This document shows positions 37,651 to 47,789 of a stretch of DNA of 64,000 nucleotides, in pieces. The notes below the pieces were generated by a model that did not search any database, was not told the origin of the DNA, and saw only the letters and a program-made list of their open reading frames with translations. Source of the DNA: Sphingomonas_Q fennica_A (GTDB taxonomy: Bacteria; Pseudomonadota; Alphaproteobacteria; Sphingomonadales; Sphingomonadaceae); NCBI GenBank assembly GCA_036946415.1, contig JAQIJD010000006.1, positions 1-64,000 of the forward strand, written 5' to 3'. The position numbers and the translations under genes were made by a program. The stretch's first letter is position 1. Each line of letters opens with the position of its first letter.

Positions 37651-38922
37651 ATGGCGACCGATGTTGTGGTGCCGACGCTCGGCGAATCGATCAGCGAGGC
37701 GACGCTCGGCCAGTGGCTGAAGAAGCCGGGCGAAGCGGTGGCCGCCGACGAGCCGATCGCCAGCCTCGAGACCGACAAGGTGGCGGTCGAGGTGCCCTCG
37801 CCGGTGGCGGGCACGATGGGCGAGCTGGTCGCGAACGAGGGCGATACGGTGAACGTCGGCGCGGTGATCGCGCGGATCGTGGCGGGTGGCGAGGCGGCGT
37901 CGGCCGCCCCCGCCGCCAAGCCGGCCGAAGCATCGCCCGCGCCGCAGACCACCGTCGCCGAGGCCGAGAAAGCCGCGCCCCCCGAGGCCGGATCGGCCCC
38001 CGCCGGCGAGGAAGCGTCGGGCGATCCGCAGACGCTGTCGCCGTCGGTCCGCCGCGCGGTGCTGGAGCATGGGGTCGATCCGTCGCGCATCAAGGGCACC
38101 GGCAAGGACGGCCGCATCACCAAGGACGACGTGATCGCCGCCGCCCGCTCGCAGCCCGCCAAGCCCGCTGCCGCAGCGGCCCCCGCCCCGGCCGCCGCCC
38201 CCGCCGCGCCCGCCACGGGCGGGCGCCGCGAGGAGCGGGTGCGGATGACGCGCCTGCGCCAGACCGTCGCCAAGCGGCTGAAGGAAGCGCAGAACACCGC
38301 CGCGATGCTGACCACGTTCAACGACGTGGACATGACCGCGGTAATCGAGACGCGCGCCAAATATAAGGATCTGTTCGAGAAGAAGCATGGCGTGCGGCTG
38401 GGCTTCATGGGCTTCTTCGTGAAGGCGGCGGCGCTTGCCGCGCGCGACGTGCCGGCGGTCAACGCCAAGATCGAGGGTGACGAGATCGTCTATCACGATT
38501 ATCTCGACGTCTCGGTCGCGGTGTCCGCCCCCAACGGCCTCGTCGTGCCGGTGGTGCGCGATGCGCAGGCGCTGTCCGTCGCCGAGATCGAGAAGACGAT
38601 CGGCGATTTCGGCAAGCGCGCCAAGGACGGCACGCTCAAGATGGACGAGATGAAGGGCGGCACCTTCACCATTTCCAACGGCGGCGTGTTCGGCTCGCTG
38701 ATGTCGACCCCGATCATCAACCCGCCGCAGTCCGCGGTGCTGGGCCTCCATCGCATCGAGGAGCGGCCGGTGGCGATCAAGGGCCAGGTCGTCGTCCGCC
38801 CGATGATGTATCTGGCGCTCAGCTACGACCACCGCCTGATCGACGGCCGCGAGGCGGTGACCTTCCTCGTCGCCCTCAAGAACGCGATCGAGGATCCGAC
38901 GCGGCTGCTGATCGACCTGTAA
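37651..38922 (+). CDS. sucB: dihydrolipoyl succinyltransferase (2-oxoglutarate dehydrogenase E2)
   Basis: A 423-aa E2 core. The lipoyl domain (residues 1-78) carries the lipoylated Lys in SLETDKVAVEVPSPVAG. A Pro/Ala linker follows, then the peripheral subunit-binding domain (LSPSVRRAVLEHGVDPSRIK), a second linker, and the catalytic domain with SYDHRLIDGREAV near the end. It begins 1 bp after sucA. lpdA, the E3 partner, is separated from it by a toxin-antitoxin-like pair. Confidence 0.97.
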   Translation: MATDVVVPTLGESISEATLGQWLKKPGEAVAADEPIASLETDKVAVEVPSPVAGTMGELVANEGDTVNVGAVIARIVAGGEAASAAPAAKPAEASPAPQTTVAEAEKAAPPEAGSAPAGEEASGDPQTLSPSVRRAVLEHGVDPSRIKGTGKDGRITKDDVIAAARSQPAKPAAAAAPAPAAAPAAPATGGRREERVRMTRLRQTVAKRLKEAQNTAAMLTTFNDVDMTAVIETRAKYKDLFEKKHGVRLGFMGFFVKAAALAARDVPAVNAKIEGDEIVYHDYLDVSVAVSAPNGLVVPVVRDAQALSVAEIEKTIGDFGKRAKDGTLKMDEMKGGTFTISNGGVFGSLMSTPIINPPQSAVLGLHRIEERPVAIKGQVVVRPMMYLALSYDHRLIDGREAVTFLVALKNAIEDPTRLLIDL

Positions 38923-38932
38923 GGACACGGTG

Positions 38933-39181
38933 ATGGCCATCGACTGGCGCGACTTCATCCATTCGGATCCCGGCATCGGCTTCGGCAAGCCGGTGTTCCG
39001 CGGCACGCGGCTGAAGGTTGAATTCGTGTTGAAGTTGATGGCCGCCGGCTGGACGGTCGAGCGGATGGCGGAGGAATATCCGGGCATCCGGCCCGAACAC
39101 CCTCTGGCGGCAGCGGCCTTCGCGGCCGAGATGATGCGGGACGAGGATTATGTCGCGATCGGACAGGCCCGCGCGGCTTGA
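38933..39181 (+). CDS. DUF433 antitoxin-like protein
   Basis: An 82-aa protein of the DUF433 family, with the characteristic DPGIGFGKPVFRGTRLKVEF and helix-turn-helix-like VERMAEEYPGIRPEH. The ATG at 38933 has AAGGA 7 nt upstream. Its stop overlaps the TTG start of the next gene (TTGA). DUF433 with DUF5615 neighbours is a predicted type II toxin-antitoxin arrangement. It lies 10 bp after sucB and in the same direction, so it may be expressed from the sucAB transcript. Confidence 0.87.
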   Translation: MAIDWRDFIHSDPGIGFGKPVFRGTRLKVEFVLKLMAAGWTVERMAEEYPGIRPEHPLAAAAFAAEMMRDEDYVAIGQARAA

Positions 39182-39537
39182 GGTTCCTGCTCGACGTCCA
39201 CGTCTCCACCGCCGTTTCGCGGTTCCTGACGGATGCCGGGCATGATGTCCTCCGCGCCGCCCTCGTGCTGCCGACCGCGCCTGATCTCGAACTGCTCGCC
39301 GTTGCGCGTGCGGAGGATCGGATCATCGTATCGGCCGACAGCGACTTCTCCGACCTCATCTTCGCCTGGGGCGAGCTGCCGCCACCCGCAATGATCTACC
39401 TGCGCTGCCCGCCCGCCGATCAGCCCGGCGTCATCACCGCCTTGCTGGACGGGCTGACGGACATTTCGCTCGACGGCCATATGGTCGTCCTCTCCGCCCG
39501 CGGCACGCGGGTCCGTCCATTCCCACGAAAGAGCTGA
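39178..39537 (+). CDS. DUF5615 PIN-like protein, probable toxin
   Basis: A 119-aa protein of the DUF5615/PIN-like (Mut7-C) type. The N-terminus is MRFLLDVHVSTAVSRFLTDA, with the first acidic residue of the PIN-like fold, then VLRAALVLP, and IIVSADSDFSDLIF with the further conserved Asp residues. A nuclease role is predicted for the fold but not shown. The start is TTG at 39178, sharing bases with the stop of the DUF433 gene. lpdA starts 3 bp after its stop. Confidence 0.85.
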   Translation: MRFLLDVHVSTAVSRFLTDAGHDVLRAALVLPTAPDLELLAVARAEDRIIVSADSDFSDLIFAWGELPPPAMIYLRCPPADQPGVITALLDGLTDISLDGHMVVLSARGTRVRPFPRKS

Positions 39538-39540
39538 GAC

Positions 39541-40935
<1,395 letters not shown>

Positions 40936-41035
40936 CCGCGGTCTCACGTCCGAACGGAGGGGCGGCCCGTCGCTGAAGGCGGAGCGAAGCGGCCGCCCCG
41001 CCGGTTGTTTCGGCAACGTCTTCAGGGAGTTGCCG

Positions 41036-41671
41036 ATGATCCGCCTCGTTCCGCCCGCCGCCGCCATGGCGGCCCTCCTCGCCGCCGGCTGCACGCGCTC
41101 GCCGCCGACGCTGCCCACCGACGTCGCCGAGCGGGCCGCGACCTGCGGTGTCGTCGCCGCGGCGGAGGCGCGCACCGCCGCCGGCGCCAAGGGCCAGCTG
41201 CCGATCGCGGCGCAGGGCCGCATCCTCCATTATCCGCTGCTCGCCGGTGCGCAGGGCAAGGCGTTCGATCATGCGCTGGCCGATCGCGCGGTAAAGGCGC
41301 AGGGGCCGATCGGCGAGGATCTGCTCGACCGCAAATGGCAGGGACTGATCCCCGCCTGTGCCGAAGCCTATCCGGCAACGCGCGTCGCCGATCCGGTCCT
41401 GCCGCCGCCGCCGGCCGATGCCCGCCTGCAATGCTATATGCTCGCCGACTATATGACCAAGGCGCTGGGCGCGCAGGAGGGGCAGACCTATGACGACGCC
41501 ATCGCCCGCTACGGCACGCTGAAGACGCGGCTCGATACCGCCATGGCGAGCCGCCTCGGCCGGCTCTCGCCGGACGCGCTCCGCCAGTCGCGGGCGGTGG
41601 CGCTGGCGGCGGCGGCGCGGCTGGGCCAGCCGATCGCGGTGCTCGGGCGCTGCGCGGATCGCTTCGGCTGA
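41036..41671 (+). CDS. lipoprotein of unknown function
   Basis: A 211-aa predicted lipoprotein with lipobox AALLAAGC. ATG 41036 has GGGAG about 6 nt upstream. The mature part is Ala-rich with several cysteines (ERAATCGVVAAAEARTAAG, LIPACAEAYP, LQCYMLADYM, VLGRCADRFG), suggesting disulfides. It stands 100 bp after lpdA and 54 bp before a TRIC-like gene. I do not recognise a family. Confidence 0.75.
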   Translation: MIRLVPPAAAMAALLAAGCTRSPPTLPTDVAERAATCGVVAAAEARTAAGAKGQLPIAAQGRILHYPLLAGAQGKAFDHALADRAVKAQGPIGEDLLDRKWQGLIPACAEAYPATRVADPVLPPPPADARLQCYMLADYMTKALGAQEGQTYDDAIARYGTLKTRLDTAMASRLGRLSPDALRQSRAVALAAAARLGQPIAVLGRCADRFG

Positions 41672-41725
41672 ACGGCGCCGACGGGCGGCGTGGCCAGCCG
41701 GCGGCAGGGGCGCTATCAGCCGGCT

Positions 41726-42346
41726 ATGATCGCGCCGCCGTCCCCCGCCTTGCTGCTGCCGTGGCTCGATCTGGCCGGGATCGCCGTCTTCGCCGCATCG
41801 GGTGCGCTGGGTGCGGCGCGGGCGGGGCAGACGATCGTGACCTTCGCTTTCTTCGCCGTGGCGACGGGCGTCGGCGGCGGCACGGTGCGCGATCTGCTGA
41901 TCGACGCCCCCGTCTTCTGGTTGCAGGACAGCCGCGCGCTCGGCACCTGCCTGGCCGTCGCGCTGCTGGTGTGGGTGACGCCGACCCGCATCTGGCGGCC
42001 GCGCGCGCTCGACTGGTTCGATGCGCTGGGGCTGGCGGCCTATGCGGTCTATGGCGCGTCCAAGGCGATGGCCTATCACATCCCGCCGCTGGGGGCGGCG
42101 GCTATGGGGGTCGTCACCTGCTGCATGGGCGGCATCATCCGCGACGTGCTGGCGGGCGAGCCGTCGATCCTGCTGCGGCCCGAGATCTACGTCTCGGCGG
42201 CGGCGCTGGGATCGTTCCTGTTCGTCGGGCTGATCCTGCTGGGCGTCGGGGCGACGCCGGCGGCGCTGGCGGGGGCGGCGGCGGCCTTTGCGCTGCGCGC
42301 CGCGGCGATCGCCTTCGGCTGGCGGCTGCCGGCCTATCGCGGATGA
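41726..42346 (+). CDS. TRIC/UPF0126-family membrane protein
   Basis: A 206-aa protein with about seven membrane segments in two similar halves, each containing the signature glycine motif: VATGVGGGTVRDLLIDAPVF and VTCCMGGIIRDVLAGEPSIL. This is the trimeric intracellular cation channel (UPF0126, YadS) pattern. ATG 41726 was chosen over GTG 41690 because it starts near the first helix. The next gene overlaps its stop (ATGA). Confidence 0.9.
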   Translation: MIAPPSPALLLPWLDLAGIAVFAASGALGAARAGQTIVTFAFFAVATGVGGGTVRDLLIDAPVFWLQDSRALGTCLAVALLVWVTPTRIWRPRALDWFDALGLAAYAVYGASKAMAYHIPPLGAAAMGVVTCCMGGIIRDVLAGEPSILLRPEIYVSAAALGSFLFVGLILLGVGATPAALAGAAAAFALRAAAIAFGWRLPAYRG

Positions 42347-43032
42347 TGCGGCCCATCGCCATCGGCGCGGCGGTCGTGTTGCTGACGGCGGCGGCGGCCC
42401 CCGATTACAGCTTCGTCTATGATTGGCCGGATGCGGTCGAGACCGTGCCGGCGCTGCGTCGTCTGCTGGCGGCCGATCGCACCGCGTTGCGAACCGAGGC
42501 GGCCCGCACCGCGGCGGCGGACCGGCGCGCCGCCGCCCGCCACGATTACCCCTTCCGCCCCCACGCCGCCGAACGGCGCTGGCAGGTGGTGACGGAGACG
42601 CCGCGGGTGCTGAGCCTGTCGTCGGACAGCTACAGCTTCAGCGGCGGCGCGCATGGCAACAGCGCCACCGGATCTTTGCTGTGGGACAAGGCGGCGGGCC
42701 GGCGGGTGGGGCCGATGGTGCCGTTCGTCTCCCCCGCGGCGATCGAACGGGCGATCCGCCCGGCGTGGTGCGCGGCGCTGACGGCGGAGCGCAGCCGGCG
42801 GCGCGGCGGGGCGGTCGGCGGCGCCTTCGCCGACTGCCCGCCGCTGACCGATCTGACGCTGCTGCTGGGATCGACCGATCGCCAGCGGATCGACCGCATC
42901 GGCCTCGTCGCCGATCCCTATGTCGCCGGCCCTTATGCCGAGGGCCGTTACGAAGTGACGCTGCCGGTGACGGCTGAGGTGCTGGCCGCGGTGAAGCCGG
43001 GATGGCGGCGGGCGTTCGCGCTGGGGCGGTGA
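42343..43032 (+). CDS. secreted DUF3298/DUF4163-type protein
   Basis: A 229-aa exported protein with signal peptide (MRPIAIGAAVVLLTAAAAP). The conserved block SDSYSFSGGAHGNSATGSLL is the mark of DUF3298-containing proteins (the RsiV/PdaC C-terminal type), with a preceding DUF4163-like part. Its ATG overlaps the stop of the TRIC-like gene. The family is found in anti-sigma factors and wall enzymes, but no catalytic domain is joined here. Confidence 0.8.
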   Translation: MMRPIAIGAAVVLLTAAAAPDYSFVYDWPDAVETVPALRRLLAADRTALRTEAARTAAADRRAAARHDYPFRPHAAERRWQVVTETPRVLSLSSDSYSFSGGAHGNSATGSLLWDKAAGRRVGPMVPFVSPAAIERAIRPAWCAALTAERSRRRGGAVGGAFADCPPLTDLTLLLGSTDRQRIDRIGLVADPYVAGPYAEGRYEVTLPVTAEVLAAVKPGWRRAFALGR

Positions 43033-43038
43033 CCTCTG

Positions 43039-43800
43039 CTCCCCGCCCCTGAAAGGGGAGGGGCTGGGGGAGGGGTTCCTCTTGATCGACGCGTGCCGCC
43101 AGCCGAGGAGAACCCCACCCAACCCTCCCCTTCCAGGGGAGGGCTTTGGAGCGATGCGGTTCGCTCCCTCGAGGGGGACGGGGCTCGCACCATCAAACCC
43201 CGCCCGCCGCGACACCGCTCGTCTCGCAGGCAGGAGAACCGTCGCTACGCAACCCGCTCCCCGCCCCTGAAAGGGGAGGGGCTGGGGGAGGGGTTCCTCT
43301 CGATCGACGCGTGCCGACAGCCGAGAAGAACCCCACCCAACCCTCCCCTTCCAGGGGAGGGCTTTGGAGCGATGCGGTTCGCTCCCCCGAGGGGGACGGG
43401 GCTCGCACCATCAAACCCCGCCCGCCGCGACACCGCTCGTCTCGCAGGCAGGAGAACCGTCGCTACGCAACCTGCCCCCCGCGCCTGAAAGGGGAGGGGC
43501 TGGGGGAGGGGTTCCTTTCGATCGATGCGTGCCGCCAGCCGCGAGGAACCCCACCCGACCCTCCCCTTTCAGGGGAGGGCTTCGGGGCGATGCGGTTCGC
43601 TCCCCCGAGGGGGGGCGGGGCTCGCACCAGCAAACCCCGCCCGCGGCGACACCGCCCGTCTCGCAGGCAGACGAGCCGTCGCTACAAAACCTGCTCCCCG
43701 CCCCTGAAAGGGGAGGGGGTGGGGGAGGGGTTCCTCTCGATCGACGCATGCCGCCAGCCGGGAAGAACCCCATCCAATCCTCCCTTTTCAGGGGAGGGCT
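43039..43800. repeat. tandem array of a 218-bp palindromic element (four copies)
   Basis: The GAAAGG of the core occurs at 43051, 43269, 43487 and 43706, giving periods of 218, 218 and 219 bp; the fourth copy is cut after about 100 bp. Each unit has a left arm (CCCCTGAAAGGGGAGGGG...), a right arm that is its inverse (...CCCTCCCCTTCCAGGGGAGGG), then GAGCG-ATGCGGTT-CGCTC and an about 90-bp connector. The copies differ by a few substitutions. The core matches 7641-7746. The array lies between a plus-strand gene and the end of groEL. Open frames crossing it are artefacts. Confidence 0.92.
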
Positions 43801-43820
43801 ATGCCGCGCGCACGAGCGAA

Positions 43821-43846
43821 GGGCCGGGGGATCGCTCCCCCGGCCC
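43821..43846 (-). terminator. terminator hairpin downstream of groEL
   Basis: A perfect 10-bp stem (GGGCCGGGGG / CCCCCGGCCC) with a 6-nt loop lies 33 bp past the groEL stop. On the minus strand only TTCG follows, so the U tract is poor, but the stem is very stable and the palindromic array behind it could add to transcription stop. Confidence 0.6.
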
Positions 43847-43878
43847 TCTGCCGTGTCGTTCGTCGTGGAGGGGAAGAC

Positions 43879-45534
<1,656 letters not shown>

Positions 45535-45605
45535 GTGGCTACCCTTTCGGAATGGGATAAGTTGACGAAGTTGACGCCACGTCGGGCGTCAGGAAGGCTT
45601 CAAGG

Positions 45606-45893
45606 TCAGCCGACGATCCCGAGGATGTCGCTTTCCTTCATGATGAGCAGGTCCTGCCCGTCGAGCTTGACCTCGGTGCCGGACCACTTGCCGAACAGGA
45701 TGCGATCACCGGCCTTCACGTCGAGCGGGGTCACCTTGCCGTCCTCGGAACGGGCGCCGCCGCCGACCGAGACGACCTCGCCCTCCTGCGGCTTTTCCTT
45801 GGCGGTGTCGGGGATGATGATGCCGCCGGCCGTCTTTTCCTCGGCCTCGATGCGCTTCACCAGCACGCGATCGTGCAACGGACGAAAACCCAT
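45606..45893 (-). CDS. groES: co-chaperonin GroES
   Basis: A 95-aa co-chaperonin: start MGFRPLHDRVLVKRIEAEEK, mobile loop TAGGIIIPDTAKEKPQEG, and the end KESDILGIVG. It forms the heptameric lid of GroEL. A CIRCE element lies 69 bp before its ATG, showing HrcA-type heat-shock control. Confidence 0.98.
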   Translation of the reverse strand: MGFRPLHDRVLVKRIEAEEKTAGGIIIPDTAKEKPQEGEVVSVGGGARSEDGKVTPLDVKAGDRILFGKWSGTEVKLDGQDLLIMKESDILGIVG

Positions 45894-45961
45894 GGGGATG
45901 CTTCCTCTGCTTGCCGGGCGTCCGAACGGCTATCACCGCTCCGCCGCCCCAGCCTGAACTG

Positions 45962-45988
45962 TTGGCACTCGCCGAACGTGAGTGCCAG
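45962..45988. promoter_or_regulatory. CIRCE element (HrcA operator) of groESL
   Basis: TTGGCACTC, nine spacer bases, then GAGTGCCAG form the classic inverted repeat (consensus TTAGCACTC-N9-GAGTGCTAA) with a few changes that keep the dyad. It stands upstream of groES on the minus strand. HrcA is expected to bind and repress; hrcA itself is not in the window. The rest of 45894-46210 has no gene and holds the promoters of groES and of the plus-strand lipoprotein gene. Confidence 0.9.
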
Positions 45989-46210
45989 CGGGGATATGCG
46001 ACCGGCCTTGGGAGGTGTCAACCCGACTCGGCGGCGAGGCGTGGCCAGCCGACCGTGAACCGAAATTAACCTGCAAATTGGTAATGTTTCGCGACTTGCA
46101 GACCCTTTTGCAGGGAAAGCGGGGCGATTTGATGACTTTGCCAGCAACCGCGCATTGACCGGGGCGGTCGATATTCCGGCTTCCAGCCAAAGAAGCCGGG
46201 GAGAGACACA

Positions 46211-47752
46211 ATGATCGCCAGGCCTTATCGTTCCATGACTTTTTTGCTCGCCGGTACGGCGATGCTGCTGTCGCTGTCCGCCTGCCAGAGCAGCGGCGGT
46301 ATCCGCCTCGCCGGGCTGGACGCAGGCGCAGCCGGTGCGGGCCGCGGCGGCGCGGCCGAAAGCGAGGACGCCTCGAACGGCGGCATGCGCGGCCCGGGCG
46401 AAGCCGTCGCCGATCCCGATGCAAGCGGCTCCGGCGGCGGCACGATGCCGATCGACCCGACCGCGCTCGCCACGCCGGTGCCGACGCTGCCCGGCAGCCT
46501 GGGTGGCGGCATGGAAATCGCGACGAACGCGGGCGGCGGCGTGCCGGCCGTGGCGCTGCCTGTCGCCGAAGCGCCGATCCCGGTCGCCGAACCCGCGACG
46601 TCCGGCCTGCCTGCCGCGCCCGGCGTGCCGCCCGCACCCGATCTGTCCTCGACGCCCGGATTGCCTTCGACGCCCGGTGTGCCCGCTATCCCGGATGTGT
46701 CCGCGACGCCCGGCCTGCCCGCGACGCCCGACATTCCCGCGACACCCGGCCTGCCCGCGACACCCGGCGTGCCCGCGACGCCTGGCGTGTCCGCGACGCC
46801 CGACATTCCCGCCACGCCCGGCGTGCCGGCCACGCCCGATGTGCCGTCGACGCCGCCGATGACGCCCCCGGATACGCCCATGCCCGGCGGCCCGACGCCG
46901 TCGACGCCGGACGTGCCCGCGACGCCGCCGCCCGGCCCGATCACCGGCGCGCCGCCCGCGACGCCGACGGTGGCTGTCATGCTGGCGTCGCCGGCGATCG
47001 GCAGCTCGGTGGGGATCGGCGCGACGCTGCCGCCCGCGGGCGCCCCGGCGCTGACCGTCGACGCCGTCGCCCTCCAGCCGATCGCCCCGATCGCGGTATC
47101 GGCGGACATCTCGACCGGCGGCCAAGCGGGCATCGCGGCGGCGGTCTCGACGCCGGTCGCCACGGCTTCCGCCGGTGTCGGTCCGCAGGGGGTTACGGTG
47201 ACGGCCGCGCTTCCCGCAGCGGATGTCGGTGTCACGGTCGCCATCGCCCAGGAGACGCCCCTGCTCGCGATCACCGCCGGTCCGGTCGCGATCGCGACGC
47301 CTTCGGCCGGGGCGGTGGTGGGCGCCGTCGTCGACGTGGCGGAGGCGGTCGTTCCCGCCCCCGTGGCGGCCATCGTTCCGGCGACCGTCGCGACGGTGGA
47401 TGCGGTGGTGGCGCCGGTGGTGCCGACCGCTGTCGCCGTGGTCGATGCAGCGGCGGGCACGGTAGTGGCACCGCTGGTCGAAACCGCGACCGGCGCGCTC
47501 GATGCCGCCGCCGGTGGCGTGGTCGCGCCGGTCGTGGCGCCGGTCGTCGCGGTCGTCGATGCCGCGGCCTCGACGGTCATCGCCCCGGTGGTGCCGACCG
47601 CGGTCGCCGTGGTCGATGCCGCGGCGGGTGCGGTGGTGGCACCGGTCGTGGCGCCCGTCGCCACGGTGGTCGATGCCGCAGCCGGGACGGTGACGGGCGT
47701 GGTCGGCGGCCTGCTCGCGGCGCCCGCCGGCGGCGGCCTGCTGGCGCGCTGA
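46211..47752 (+). CDS. low-complexity repeat lipoprotein, possible TpsB partner
   Basis: A 513-aa predicted lipoprotein with lipobox LLSLSAC (Cys25). After an Ala/Gly-rich start, about residues 146-216 consist of a six-residue repeat, [VL]-P-[AS]-T-P-[GD] (e.g. GLPATPDIPATPGLPATP), reminiscent of extended Pro-rich or collagen-like stalks. The last 120 residues are a second repeat (VVPTAVAVVDAAAGTVVAP, with one copy recurring 57 residues later) made of Val/Ala-rich strands. No TpsA-type secretion domain is visible. The next gene, 37 bp on, is a FhaC/ShlB-like outer-membrane transporter. A surface-exposed product is the natural inference. Confidence 0.75.
   Translation: MIARPYRSMTFLLAGTAMLLSLSACQSSGGIRLAGLDAGAAGAGRGGAAESEDASNGGMRGPGEAVADPDASGSGGGTMPIDPTALATPVPTLPGSLGGGMEIATNAGGGVPAVALPVAEAPIPVAEPATSGLPAAPGVPPAPDLSSTPGLPSTPGVPAIPDVSATPGLPATPDIPATPGLPATPGVPATPGVSATPDIPATPGVPATPDVPSTPPMTPPDTPMPGGPTPSTPDVPATPPPGPITGAPPATPTVAVMLASPAIGSSVGIGATLPPAGAPALTVDAVALQPIAPIAVSADISTGGQAGIAAAVSTPVATASAGVGPQGVTVTAALPAADVGVTVAIAQETPLLAITAGPVAIATPSAGAVVGAVVDVAEAVVPAPVAAIVPATVATVDAVVAPVVPTAVAVVDAAAGTVVAPLVETATGALDAAAGGVVAPVVAPVVAVVDAAASTVIAPVVPTAVAVVDAAAGAVVAPVVAPVATVVDAAAGTVTGVVGGLLAAPAGGGLLAR
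46646..46858 (+). repeat. 18-bp coding tandem repeats
   Basis: About twelve degenerate 18-bp units of the type CCCGCGACGCCCGGCGTG run in frame through the lipoprotein gene, encoding the Pro-Ala-Thr-Pro-Gly hexapeptide. The units differ mainly by synonymous or Gly/Asp and Ala/Ser changes. Such arrays can change copy number by slippage without breaking the frame. Confidence 0.85.
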
Positions 47753-47789
47753 TCCCGCGCCTCCCCCGACACCCGCGACGGATCGACCG

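Noticed and set aside
34242..38468. 1408-codon minus-strand open frame opposite sucA and sucB
   Set aside because: It spans several real genes on the other strand, starts and ends at no sensible place, and shows no domain. It is a composition artefact.
43039..43800. CRISPR array
   Set aside because: The period is 218 bp and both the repeat and the supposed spacer are duplicated; no cas genes are present.
46646..46858. CRISPR or non-coding minisatellite
   Set aside because: The 18-bp units are in frame inside a lipoprotein gene and encode a regular hexapeptide.
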